The notes below the pieces were generated by a model that ran no database searches, was not told the origin of the DNA, and saw only the letters and a list, made by a program, of their open reading frames with translations. Below are positions 8,484 to 17,689 of a stretch of DNA of 64,000 nt, one piece after another (within the stretch, counting starts at the first letter, position 1; the number at the start of each line of letters is the position of its first letter). This DNA comes from Flavobacteriales bacterium (GTDB taxonomy: Bacteria; Bacteroidota; Bacteroidia; UBA10329), in NCBI GenBank assembly GCA_020635495.1, contig JACJZQ010000013.1, positions 44,026 through 108,025 on the forward strand, written 5' to 3'. The position numbers were made by a program, and so were the translations under genes.

Positions 8484-11400
8484 TTATTTGATTATATCGA
8501 ATCTTAATACGGTCTGCTGTTGGTCTGCTACCAATCTCAGGTAGTAGATGCCTTGAGCCAATCCGTTGATGTTCACTTGAGTAATTTCTCCTTTTGCCAA
8601 TCCGGTTACAACTTCACTTCTAATCAGTTGTCCTGATGTTGATACCACATCCACCGTCAGGTTTCCTCTTATTGCCTTGCTGGCCAACAGGTTCAATTCG
8701 TAGGTAGCAGGGTTAGGGTAGAGGTTGAACGAGATATCATCAGCCTCGTCAATTCCAGTGTTAAGTGTGTTGACAGGATTTGATACCGTTGTTTCGCCAC
8801 ATTCGTTGGTAACCGTTAGGCTTACCGAGTAAATGCCATCCACCGCGTAAACATGTACCGGGTTTTCATCTGTGCTGGTAGTGTTGTCACCGAAATCCCA
8901 TAGATATGAATCACCGAATTCCGATTGGTTGGTGAATAGCACCGCTGTTCCACTGGACGTCCAAGTGAATTCAGCAATTGGTTGCATTTGTGCAGCAGGC
9001 ACTACAAAGTCTTCGCTGAATGTACAACCATTCACATCGGTGATCTGAATTGTATACGTACCATCGGTCAGGTTGATGTAATTGCCATTCGATTGTAGAC
9101 TGGCTCCATTCAAAGTGTAATTGTAAGAAGGGGTTCCTCCTGAAGCAACTACGTGAATCTCACCGTCAATGTCTCCTTCGCAATCAACTCCAATAATGGA
9201 ATCAACATCGATATTCAACAACGGAGGACTTGTCAGTGTGATGGTATCCGTTGCGATACATCCGTTTGCATCCTGAACTACAATTAAGTGGTTACCTCCA
9301 TTGATACCCGTAAGAATTGAATTTGTCTGATATGTATTTCCTGCGTTCGAAGAATACATGTAGCCAGGGGTTCCTCCGGTCGCTAAAACGGTTGCTGTTC
9401 CTGTGGCCGTATTCGGACAAGCCGGGTTGTTCAACAGAATGTTGGTGATGGAAACAGCAGTTGCCGGTTGACCAACGTTGAATGTAACGCTGTCAGCACA
9501 GCCATTCACATCCTGAGCATAAAGTGTGTAGTTGCCAGCAGCAAATCCACTGAATACGTTTCCGGATACAAACGTGCTGTTATCGTCAGAGTAGGAGTAA
9601 GTAGGTGTTCCACCATTTCCAATAAGCGTTATAACGCCAGAAGCTGAATCCAAACACAATGCGTCTTCCACATTTGCTTGAAGGTCAAATGCAGCCGATG
9701 GCTGAGACACAACAACACCTTCAGAAGCAGTACAGCCGTTCGCATCCATTACCACAGCAATGAAGTTGCCTGTTGCAAGATCCGTGAATGTTCCTCCATT
9801 TGCGAAGAAGTTATCACCCTCATCAATGGAGTACTCATAACCCGGTGTACCTCCATCTGCAATGATCTCAATTTCACCGGTAGCTTCTCCAAAACATGCA
9901 ACTGGCTCAGAGTTGGTTTCAATTGTAAGCAGGGCAGGCTCGAAAATTGTTTCTGTAAGAGAGGCTGTACAACCGTTAGCATCAACCACCGTTACAGTGT
10001 AAGTACCAGCAGCCAGTCCTTCAAACAGACCTGAACCTTGGAAATTCACTCCATCTAAGCTGTATTGGTAACCTGGAGTACCAGAAGAGGCACCAACTTC
10101 AATGTGGCCATTCGATTCTCCAAAACAATTCGCGTCAGCAGCGTCCAATAGCGAAAGCATTAGAACACCTGGTTCTGTCAATGTTACATGCAGTGTATCT
10201 GTACATCCGTTGGCATCTAGAACACCTACAATGTATGTTCCGGCTGCCAAACCATAGAAAGCGCTGTCGGAGCCATAAACTCCACCATCGAGGTTATACT
10301 CATAAGGAGCAACACCGCCTGTTCCAACAACCGCCAATTCTCCAGAGTTGTCTCCATTACAAAGCAGATCTTCAGAATTCACGTAGGCAAGAACCAGTGT
10401 GTCTGGTTCTGTAAGTGTGATTATCGTATCGAATACACATGAGTTGGCATCAACGATCTGAATATCATGCGCACCTGCAGGAAGTCCGCTGAAATCTCCT
10501 GTTGCTTGAGGAGAACCAGCATTTACCGAATACGTGTACGGAGAAGTACCTCCAGTACCCATAATGTTGATCTCTCCGGTAGACTCTCCATTGCAAAGAA
10601 CATCTACAAGGGCAGAAATGTCAATTCCAAGAGTGTCGTTTGGTTGGTTGACATCCGTGCTAACCGTGAACTCACAACCATTGGCATCTACAACCGTTAC
10701 ATCGTAGCTTCCAGCAGGAAGGCCTAAGAACGTGTCGTTTATCTGTGGTGTGCCATTGTTGAGAATGAAGTCCCAAGGGAATGTTGGTGAACCAACTGGG
10801 TTAGTAACGATGTTTCCTGTAGCCTCACCGTAGCAAGCAACATCTGTTGGTGTAAGCGTAAAATCAGGCAGGTCATAAATCTCAATCTGCTGAGTAGCCG
10901 AATTGATACAGAAGTTCGCATCGGTTACTGTAAGTGTTACATCATAAACACCAAAGGTGTTGTAAACGTGTGAAACGTTGGTCAGGGTAGAGCTTGTGTT
11001 GTCTCCAAGATCCCAGTTGTAAGAGCCAGGGCTTGATGAGTTCACAAAACTTGCTGCGGTTCCCTCACAAACATCTGAGAAGGTGAAATCTACCGTTGGT
11101 AGAGCGTTAACCGTTACCAGAACCGTACTTACGCTTACACAGTTGTTGCTGTTGGTTACGGTAAGTGTTACCGTGTATGTTCCAGCAGTTGTATAAGTAT
11201 GCGTTGGATTGGTTGACGTTGAAGTGTTGCTATCTCCAAAATCCCAAGCATAGGTAGGTGTTCCACCACCTGTACTCAGGTTAGTGAAACTGGTAGCTGT
11301 GCCGAAACAAGCAGTAGAGGCAGTAAATAATGCCGTTGGTGAATCGTAAACTTCTACCGAACCAGTGAACGTGTCTTCACAACCATTATCGCTGGTTACA

Positions 11401-13853
11401 GTCAACGTAACCGTGTAAGTTCCGTCCAATGCATAGGTATGAGACGGGTCTTGATCGGTGGATGTGTTGCTGTCTCCAAAGTCCCAAGCGTAAGTCAACG
11501 TTCCTGCACCGATAGAAGAGGTATTTGTAAATGAGGTCGGCTGGCCTTCACATCCGTTTGCTACAGTGAATGATGCAGAAGGAACTAGACCTACATAAAC
11601 AGATTGTGTAGTTGTATCCGTACAGCCTTCTGCTGATGTTACAACAAGTTCAACATCATAGCTTCCAGTGTCAGCAAATGCATGGATAGGGTCAACTAAT
11701 CCAATAGGAGAACTTCCGTCTCCCATGTCCCACTGCCAATTGGTAATGCTTGATGATGCGTCAATTGTAGACTCGTCTGTAAAGAACGTTGCCTCACCTT
11801 CGCAAGCTGCAGAATGTGTGTAATCCGCAACCGGGGTTGGATTCACCGTAATATCGAACGAACAAGAAGTGGAGTTTCCTGCTGGACTATCCGTATTGGT
11901 GTAGGTAAGGGTAGTAACTCCCAACGGGAAATTGCTTCCAGAAGTAAGACCAGTTACGTCTGTTTGGGTTATGACGTAAGTACAATTATCTGACCCTGTA
12001 ACGGCTGGATAAGTTACGACAGCACCACTGGCATCATCTGCACAAACAACAATGTTTGCAGGGCAATTGACCACCGGAGCCTGATTATCCTCAACGGTTA
12101 CTGTTGCATTGCACGAAGATGTGTTTCCGTTTAGATCTTCTACCGTCAACGTAACCGTATTAGCACCTATGTTAGAACAGTTGAATGCCGTTTGGCTCAG
12201 TGAATAACTGTCAATTCCACAATTATCGGTTGAACCATTGTTAACGTTGGCAACCACTAGTGTACCACTACCAGAACCATCTAGAATCAATGTGTGATTT
12301 TGGCAAAGTGCATTTGGAGCAAGACCATCGGTGACATTAACGTTTGCACTGCAGTTATCTGTATTTCCGCTGGCATCGCTTACAGTTAAGGTTACAGGCA
12401 CTACACCAACGTCTCCGCAAGAAAACGTTGTTTGAGAAGCACTGAACGTAAGACCAGAGCAGTTGTCTGTACTTCCATTATTCACAGCGCTGGCGGTAAT
12501 AGTTGCATTGCCTGTTGCATCTAAAAACGCATTGGCGTTTTGGCAATTTGCCACAGGGAATTCATTGTCCTCCACAGTAACATTCGCAACACAAGCTCCT
12601 GAATTACCAAGATTATCCGTTACCGTTAGAGTAACGGGAACTGTCAGCCCAGCATCAGCACATGTAAATGACGTTTGAGAAAGTCCAAAAGACTGTAATC
12701 CATCAGAATCGGTAGTTCCGTTATCGATTTCAGGACGCTGTAGTATCTTAGTTCTGAACACAAAATCTGAGGTTAGGCTGGTCTGGTTATACCCTCCAGC
12801 ATATAGATTCCCATCATTCTTTGACAGATTAACGCCAGTTGTACTTGTGGCGTCATAAAGAACCCATGTATAGGTGTTTCCCGCTACAACTTCTACAGGG
12901 GCGTCAATGATAAACTCGGTCAATCCTGGAGGAACCGCGGATGTAACAACTGTATTACTCAATTGAGGTACGGTTCCAGCTATTAGATCTCCATCCCAAA
13001 GGTCTACCCAAAGCTGACCTGACGAATACGCTCCCGCAAGTTGTACGGATACACTATGCAATAAGCCACCTTGCGTAGCCGTGAAAGTTTGAAGTTGAAC
13101 AAAGTCTGTGGTACTACCAGCTGGTATCAGCTGTTCAGCATCTACCTGGGGGGTTAGTGGGGTGTCAAACGTGTAGTTGCCCGTTGCGTCCAATTGAACT
13201 GTAACGTCCTGACAGACTGCAGTTATCGGAGGAGAAAACAGAATACAATTTACACCAGCTATTGAGCTGTTAAATGAGTATTGATCAGCGGTGGTGCCAT
13301 CTTTCTGGAGGCCAATTGTTGCACTAACCCCGTCATTGAAAGCGGGGTCTCCAAAATCAATATCATCATATACAAACCTTATCTGATTGGTTGACTCATA
13401 TAATATGGCTTGAAGCGTTGCGTCTCCAATGTTATTGAAGTGTGGACGCATGTGCCATTGTACAATAAACCGTCTGAAAGGAGCAGTACCGCGTGTTTCG
13501 ATGTAAACATCACCAGTTTCGTTATCAAGGTCGTCCCAAAACGCTACAATTCCACTTGTCCAGTCTACTGTTGGAAGAGGATCGTTTAAAGCAAAAAGGT
13601 CACCGGTTGTTGCATTGAATATCATTCCTCCATTATTACCGATACGGACGTCTGTAGAAGTGATGTCATAAAGAGTGAAATCAAACGGAAGGGTTACGTT
13701 GGTCTCGCCATCATCCACGAGTCCTAATGCAGTTCCAGTTCCAGAGATGTCTTCGAATGGGGTGGCACAAGCATCATCAACGATGTATTGTGCAGAAACC
13801 TGCCCAAAACTTAAACCTAATGATGCAATTAGTAGAGGTAAAAATCTTTTCAT
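8484..13853 (-). CDS. Giant surface adhesin: HYR, PKD and SprB repeats, T9SS type A sorting domain
   Basis: A 1789-aa protein. Residues 1-22 are the signal peptide and 23-210 a nidogen-like or beta-sandwich domain. About 210-670 are HYR-like repeats (CQNxxxxLDxxGNATI, DNCSGLTF, VTLTVTDxxGN). The first HYR is split by a foreign segment of about 130 aa. About 670-1000 hold five PKD domains (YAWDFGDSNTSTxxxPxHTY). About 1010-1620 hold eight SprB repeats (VACYGEATGNI, LLCNGDNSGEL and so on, each ending VTVVDANGC). A final PKD is followed by a type A T9SS CTD (NLYPNPATYELNLL to the end). SprB is the gliding adhesin of Flavobacterium; this is a SprB-like protein rather than a demonstrated orthologue. 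It is first in the unit with the CHU_C and PorP/SprF genes. Confidence 0.9.
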   Translation of the reverse strand: MKRFLPLLIASLGLSFGQVSAQYIVDDACATPFEDISGTGTALGLVDDGETNVTLPFDFTLYDITSTDVRIGNNGGMIFNATTGDLFALNDPLPTVDWTSGIVAFWDDLDNETGDVYIETRGTAPFRRFIVQWHMRPHFNNIGDATLQAILYESTNQIRFVYDDIDFGDPAFNDGVSATIGLQKDGTTADQYSFNSSIAGVNCILFSPPITAVCQDVTVQLDATGNYTFDTPLTPQVDAEQLIPAGSTTDFVQLQTFTATQGGLLHSVSVQLAGAYSSGQLWVDLWDGDLIAGTVPQLSNTVVTSAVPPGLTEFIIDAPVEVVAGNTYTWVLYDATSTTGVNLSKNDGNLYAGGYNQTSLTSDFVFRTKILQRPEIDNGTTDSDGLQSFGLSQTSFTCADAGLTVPVTLTVTDNLGNSGACVANVTVEDNEFPVANCQNANAFLDATGNATITASAVNNGSTDNCSGLTFSASQTTFSCGDVGVVPVTLTVSDASGNTDNCSANVNVTDGLAPNALCQNHTLILDGSGSGTLVVANVNNGSTDNCGIDSYSLSQTAFNCSNIGANTVTLTVEDLNGNTSSCNATVTVEDNQAPVVNCPANIVVCADDASGAVVTYPAVTGSDNCTYVITQTDVTGLTSGSNFPLGVTTLTYTNTDSPAGNSTSCSFDITVNPTPVADYTHSAACEGEATFFTDESTIDASSSITNWQWDMGDGSSPIGLVDPIHAFADTGSYDVELVVTSAEGCTDTTTQSVYVGLVPSASFTVANGCEGQPTSFTNTSSIGAGTLTYAWDFGDSNTSTDQDPSHTYALDGTYTVTLTVTSDNGCEDTFTGSVEVYDSPTALFTASTACFGTATSFTNLSTGGGTPTYAWDFGDSNTSTSTNPTHTYTTAGTYTVTLTVTNSNNCVSVSTVLVTVNALPTVDFTFSDVCEGTAASFVNSSSPGSYNWDLGDNTSSTLTNVSHVYNTFGVYDVTLTVTDANFCINSATQQIEIYDLPDFTLTPTDVACYGEATGNIVTNPVGSPTFPWDFILNNGTPQINDTFLGLPAGSYDVTVVDANGCEFTVSTDVNQPNDTLGIDISALVDVLCNGESTGEINIMGTGGTSPYTYSVNAGSPQATGDFSGLPAGAHDIQIVDANSCVFDTIITLTEPDTLVLAYVNSEDLLCNGDNSGELAVVGTGGVAPYEYNLDGGVYGSDSAFYGLAAGTYIVGVLDANGCTDTLHVTLTEPGVLMLSLLDAADANCFGESNGHIEVGASSGTPGYQYSLDGVNFQGSGLFEGLAAGTYTVTVVDANGCTASLTETIFEPALLTIETNSEPVACFGEATGEIEIIADGGTPGYEYSIDEGDNFFANGGTFTDLATGNFIAVVMDANGCTASEGVVVSQPSAAFDLQANVEDALCLDSASGVITLIGNGGTPTYSYSDDNSTFVSGNVFSGFAAGNYTLYAQDVNGCADSVTFNVGQPATAVSITNILLNNPACPNTATGTATVLATGGTPGYMYSSNAGNTYQTNSILTGINGGNHLIVVQDANGCIATDTITLTSPPLLNIDVDSIIGVDCEGDIDGEIHVVASGGTPSYNYTLNGASLQSNGNYINLTDGTYTIQITDVNGCTFSEDFVVPAAQMQPIAEFTWTSSGTAVLFTNQSEFGDSYLWDFGDNTTSTDENPVHVYAVDGIYSVSLTVTNECGETTVSNPVNTLNTGIDEADDISFNLYPNPATYELNLLASKAIRGNLTVDVVSTSGQLIRSEVVTGLAKGEITQVNINGLAQGIYYLRLVADQQQTVLRFDIIK

Positions 13854-13968
13854 GAATTCAGATTCATAAGGTGTTTAGCCAAATAAGAAGAGGCGCAAAT
13901 TAGTAAAAAGGAAGACGAATACCGGTAATGCCAAGATCAAGTTATTCTTATAATCGATAAACAGGTTT

Positions 13969-14763
13969 TTAATAACTGAGCGTTACAAAGTAACCAGCGT
14001 GGTTTCTGACATTCAGTACATTCAGATTGTCGAATATGAGGTACTGACCTTTGATTCCGGTCAACACTCCTTCAATTTCCGGTTGTTTCTCCAAACGAAC
14101 GCTCCTGACTTTCGAAGGAGTGTCAAGCAACGGGAACTCCAATGTCCAGATTTTGTTATCATTCAACACGTACTGAGAAAGGTCAGAAGGAAGTAGGGAA
14201 GCAGCCATTTCCTTTGATTCTAAAAGATCAGCTTCCAATACTTCACCCTTCAGCATGCGTTGCCAATTGGTTTTGTCGTTGAAGTGTTCTTTCAACGCCA
14301 CTTCAATTTCTCCAGATAATCTTCTGTACGGTACTTCTGCCAGAATAATAGCTGAAGAAGCACCTTGATCTATCCAGCGAGTAGGAATCTGAGTTTCTCG
14401 AGTAATGCCAACCTTCAAACCACTACTCAATGCCAGATAAACAAAATGCGGTTGAACGTGATGTTTCATTTCCCATTCTGGGTCGCGTCCTTTTCCTAAA
14501 TGACCTTCACACAGTTCTGGTCGCACAATGCATTCGGCATTTTCCGGTGCATTCATGAAACATGGATAACAGAATCCCTGTCCGAAAGCTTTTTTGGTTG
14601 GCCTGCCACACGAAACACAGTTGATTTTTCCATCAAAAGAGATTGAGACTTTCTGACCAAGCAGGTCATTGACCTTTACTGATTCTTCACCAAGATTCAA
14701 CGTGTACTGAATCGGTGAACCGAATTCAGCCGGCATTTTGAAAAAATTCCCCTCCAATGTCAT
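13969..14763 (-). CDS. DUF2797 protein with zinc-ribbon-like cysteines
   Basis: A 264-aa protein matching the DUF2797 family as remembered: an N-terminal beta domain, a treble-clef-like set of cysteines (CVSCGRPTKKAFGQGFCYPC, residues about 50-70), and a GIY-YIG-like segment (HFVYLALSSGLKVGITRETQIPTRWIDQGA). The biochemical role is not known to me. Its start overlaps the stop of the glycosyltransferase by 4 bp, so it is the last gene of the carotenoid operon. That is probably operon hitch-hiking rather than a pathway role, because the family is otherwise not linked to pigments. Confidence 0.8.
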   Translation of the reverse strand: MTLEGNFFKMPAEFGSPIQYTLNLGEESVKVNDLLGQKVSISFDGKINCVSCGRPTKKAFGQGFCYPCFMNAPENAECIVRPELCEGHLGKGRDPEWEMKHHVQPHFVYLALSSGLKVGITRETQIPTRWIDQGASSAIILAEVPYRRLSGEIEVALKEHFNDKTNWQRMLKGEVLEADLLESKEMAASLLPSDLSQYVLNDNKIWTLEFPLLDTPSKVRSVRLEKQPEIEGVLTGIKGQYLIFDNLNVLNVRNHAGYFVTLSY

Positions 14764-16007
14764 TTTGCTAGAATTTGGTTGATGATCGTGACTGCTTGTT
14801 TTACTCCGTTTTCGGTTCTCATTCGGTTTCCCAATGCGGTGGCTTTATCCTGAATGGTTGGCGAATCTAAGACTTCATTGATCGTTCGCGCTAAGATGTC
14901 TGTATTCAAATGATGTCGGAGAAGTGGTTTTCCGCTAACTCCTAAACCATGCAAGGCATTTGCCCAGTAAGGTTGGTCGAATCCATGTGCCACGATAACC
15001 GAAGGTTTACCGGCCAACAGTGCTGCTTGTGTGGTTCCAGCACCTCCATGATGGACAATCAATCTACATTGAGGAAAAACCTTTGCATGCGTAACTTGAT
15101 CGGTTATGAACAATTGGTCGCTGACCTTCCCCAATTTGGAGGAGGTATTCAATTGGAGAACGCACCTGATGTCTAACTGCTTCGCTGTTTCAAGTAGTAA
15201 TCGGGTTGAAGCATCCTCATCAAACTGAAGACAAGAGCCGAACGTCATATATATAGGTGGTTCACCATCTTGCAAAAATTCTGATAATCCGACCGGGATT
15301 TCGGTGCCAGAGGATTCAGTTAGGTTCAAAAATCCTGTGAAGTGAACCGACCTGTTCCAATCAGAAGGTCGTTTCAGTAGAGCGGGGCTGGAAGCGACAA
15401 TGGTTCCAATAGCTGAAGTGAAAACTTCTTTCTGAAGGCTTTTGATTTTCGGGAGCTGCAATTCTTGTCTGAGTGATTGCGACCTTTTGTACCATCTCTG
15501 TGTCGAGACTTTATCGCCAATACTCCACATCATGTTATTGATCAGTTTCCCGAAGTTCTTTCCAATTGGAGATACGGTTTCGGTCTGTACCACCAAAGGA
15601 ACGAGTACCAACGAAACTCTAGGAACATAGGCCATTTCTGCTGCGGTTGCCAATGTGTGACAAGCGGTATGACCAACAACGAGATCGGAACAAGTGCATA
15701 ATTCCTCAGATGCTTGGAACATCACATCCGTGAATGGCTCAAAGAATTCATTCAGCAATTTGGAGTATTCAGAAAACGAACCTGGCTTTGAACTGATACC
15801 ATAGGGATTCAGGTCTGGTGCCGGCACATTTCCATTCGCTCGAATCAACTTGATTCCAGTGATGTCGGCTCGATCGGAATAATCTTTTCCGTCAACGCTA
15901 GTGTATGCAAGGGTCACTTCATGTCCTGCATCTCTCAGTCCAATGGCCAAAGCCAGAAACGGCATGAAATCACCATCGGTACCCCAAGTTTGAAGTCCGA
16001 TTTTCAT
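14760..16007 (-). CDS. UGT-type glycosyltransferase, probable carotenoid glycosyltransferase
   Basis: A 415-aa GT-B fold glycosyltransferase. The N-terminal acceptor half begins GLQTWGTDGDFMPFLALAIG, and the C-terminal donor half has the sugar-nucleotide motif IVHHGGAGTTQAALLAGKPSVIV followed by DQPYW. The pattern resembles sterol and macrolide UGTs more than classical CrtX, but the length and the place in the crt operon suggest it glycosylates a hydroxylated carotenoid such as zeaxanthin. It overlaps both neighbours by 4 bp. The substrate is inferred from context only; a lipid acceptor is the alternative. Confidence 0.8.
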   Translation of the reverse strand: MKIGLQTWGTDGDFMPFLALAIGLRDAGHEVTLAYTSVDGKDYSDRADITGIKLIRANGNVPAPDLNPYGISSKPGSFSEYSKLLNEFFEPFTDVMFQASEELCTCSDLVVGHTACHTLATAAEMAYVPRVSLVLVPLVVQTETVSPIGKNFGKLINNMMWSIGDKVSTQRWYKRSQSLRQELQLPKIKSLQKEVFTSAIGTIVASSPALLKRPSDWNRSVHFTGFLNLTESSGTEIPVGLSEFLQDGEPPIYMTFGSCLQFDEDASTRLLLETAKQLDIRCVLQLNTSSKLGKVSDQLFITDQVTHAKVFPQCRLIVHHGGAGTTQAALLAGKPSVIVAHGFDQPYWANALHGLGVSGKPLLRHHLNTDILARTINEVLDSPTIQDKATALGNRMRTENGVKQAVTIINQILAK

Positions 16008-16681
16008 CCTTTCAGCTGTTCAAATATGGTGATGTTCAGTCCGACAAGCAGAAACCCGTAAACCGAATCCTCAATTGGAATGGTCAATAGTCGGATGCCT
16101 AGATTCTCTTCATCATTGTACCAGACCACAGGGTTCTCAAGTCCAGTGCCGGTCAGGATTCCGTTGGTAATGAAAAACGGAACAAGAATAACCAGGTAAG
16201 CAAATACGAGTCTGCTCCAATAATCAGGTTTCAGAAAAACCAAATGATACAGCAGGAAGATGATTGTAAGAATGGCCGTCCAGAAGGTGTAAGCTCTGTC
16301 TGAATATTTAAAGGCAATAGCTACCAACATGTAAAGCAGAATGGTAGTTCCGTACCGCGCATACTTGCCTAGCACATCTTGCTTCACGAAGTGGTTCAAA
16401 ACTTCGTAGCTAAACACGCAGGCGTACGGAATGCAGATGAAAAACAGGATTTCCTCCAAGGGAAGATTGTAAATCTGAATTCCGGTCAGGTATTGAGGAT
16501 TGAACCCCCAAACGCCTTGCGATGTGAAAATGCTATCCCAAACAAGAAACCCGATGGCCGGAACTATAATGGCAGGGAAGAGCGCTTTCCAATTTTTGAA
16601 GAATGCCACCTTCCTCTCGAAAGAAAAAGCGAACGGAATTGAAATGGAGCACAGATTGACCAGAAGGTATGTGAACTTCAT
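16004..16681 (-). CDS. crtYcd: Lycopene beta-cyclase, fused CrtYcd type
   Basis: A 225-aa membrane protein with six to seven hydrophobic helices and two lycopene-cyclase domains. The first has VWDSIFTSQGVWGFNP and the catalytic-region motif LPLEEILFF (residues 73-81). The second has the equivalent IPIEDSVYGFLL near residues 203-214. In actinobacteria the two halves (CrtYc, CrtYd) are separate; the fused form is usual in Flavobacteria-like organisms and in fungal CarRP. It closes the ends of lycopene to beta-rings, giving beta-carotene. It sits between crtZ (63 bp) and the glycosyltransferase (4-bp overlap). Confidence 0.9.
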   Translation of the reverse strand: MKFTYLLVNLCSISIPFAFSFERKVAFFKNWKALFPAIIVPAIGFLVWDSIFTSQGVWGFNPQYLTGIQIYNLPLEEILFFICIPYACVFSYEVLNHFVKQDVLGKYARYGTTILLYMLVAIAFKYSDRAYTFWTAILTIIFLLYHLVFLKPDYWSRLVFAYLVILVPFFITNGILTGTGLENPVVWYNDEENLGIRLLTIPIEDSVYGFLLVGLNITIFEQLKG

Positions 16682-16744
16682 TCAATGAATAATTATGAAT
16701 GAATAATTAAGAGTTCGATATCCCGCGCTTTTTGGGGCTGGTCA

Positions 16745-17206
16745 CTATTCACTGGTCGCTGTTCGCTTAAAGAACTTGAAAGGTACTATCAACATGCCAA
16801 AGCATTCTCCGTCTTCTTTGGTTTTGTGTTTGTGGTGAGCAAAATGAGCTCTAGCCAATCCTCTGAAATACCAGTTGGTGATCTTATTTCGAGTACCCCA
16901 TCGATTATGGATCACAACTTCATGCACGGTTACATAGGCAATGCCGTAAAGCAAGATTCCAACACCGATGTAGAATCTGAAGTCAAATCCGGCCATGACC
17001 CCGAATTGCATGTTCAACCAACTTGGAATGGCAAAGATCAGGGCAAACCAATCGTTCTTCTGAAAGGCAGAATCTGTTGGGTTGTGATGGTCTTCGTGCA
17101 ACGCCCATCCAAAGGTGTGCATCACATATTTATGGGCAAACCACGCCACAAATTCCATGGCCCAGAAGGCAGCAATGACAATGGCTATGTTGATGGCTAT
17201 CTGCAT
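16745..17206 (-). CDS. crtZ: Beta-carotene hydroxylase
   Basis: A 153-aa membrane di-iron hydroxylase of the fatty-acid hydroxylase superfamily. The histidine clusters are HKYVMH (residues 25-30), HEDHH (37-41), HEVVIH (95-100) and HFAHHKH (121-127). Length and motif spacing match bacterial CrtZ. It adds 3- and 3'-hydroxyls to the beta-ionone rings of beta-carotene, giving zeaxanthin through cryptoxanthin. The start codon shares one base with the stop of the small upstream gene (TGATG), so they are translationally coupled. Confidence 0.92.
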   Translation of the reverse strand: MQIAINIAIVIAAFWAMEFVAWFAHKYVMHTFGWALHEDHHNPTDSAFQKNDWFALIFAIPSWLNMQFGVMAGFDFRFYIGVGILLYGIAYVTVHEVVIHNRWGTRNKITNWYFRGLARAHFAHHKHKTKEDGECFGMLIVPFKFFKRTATSE

Positions 17207-17685
17207 CAGAGTTTTCCTTGTTCTTCTGCGTGAGCAATGAAGTTCTTGACCCGTGTTTTAAAGGCTTCACTTTTCGCTTCATGCAAATGATTCTGAACAA
17301 ATGCCTTGTCGCTCTCGATGTTCTCCGAATAACCCAAGAACGTGGGCAAATGAACCTGAATGGTGAGTCTCAGAAAACGCAGTTCAATATTATCGTGGTC
17401 TTTATCAATGGCCTCTTCCAAATGCTTTTTACCGTCAGAGAAGTAGCTCATTTTCTTGAACGGGTTGGAATCATGTCGCGCCATTCCCAATTCAACGGCT
17501 CCCTTGTACCCAAGCAGCGTGTTGTTTCCAGAAATATCCGTGCTTTCGAAAGCTCGGAACATGGCAAAGCACACCGTGTCTGTTTTGAACACCAAAGGGA
17601 TATTCTTTCGGACGTTATCAAGCAGCTCATCTTGAGCAAATCCGAACTGAGCTGAGAAAACAAAAAGCAAGAGCAGAGCCCTCAT
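17206..17685 (-). CDS. Conserved-looking small secreted protein inside the crt operon
   Basis: A 159-aa protein from the ATG at 17685, chosen because it starts a signal peptide (MRALLLLFVFSAQFGFAQ) 4 bp after the crtB stop; a longer frame would overlap crtB. The mature part is alpha-helical, with a degenerate TPR-like feel (GYKGAVELGMARHDSNPFKK, HLEEAIDKDHDNIELRFLRLTIQ). No catalytic motif is seen. It overlaps crtZ by one base. A periplasmic helical protein wedged between crtB and crtZ may assist pigment placement or simply be conserved by synteny; its function is unknown. Confidence 0.75.
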   Translation of the reverse strand: MRALLLLFVFSAQFGFAQDELLDNVRKNIPLVFKTDTVCFAMFRAFESTDISGNNTLLGYKGAVELGMARHDSNPFKKMSYFSDGKKHLEEAIDKDHDNIELRFLRLTIQVHLPTFLGYSENIESDKAFVQNHLHEAKSEAFKTRVKNFIAHAEEQGKL

Positions 17686-17689
17686 TCCA

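Noticed and set aside
16682..16744. tRNA-like GTTCGATATCCCGC word
   Set aside because: No cloverleaf can be folded around it; it lies in a 63-bp gap within the crt operon.
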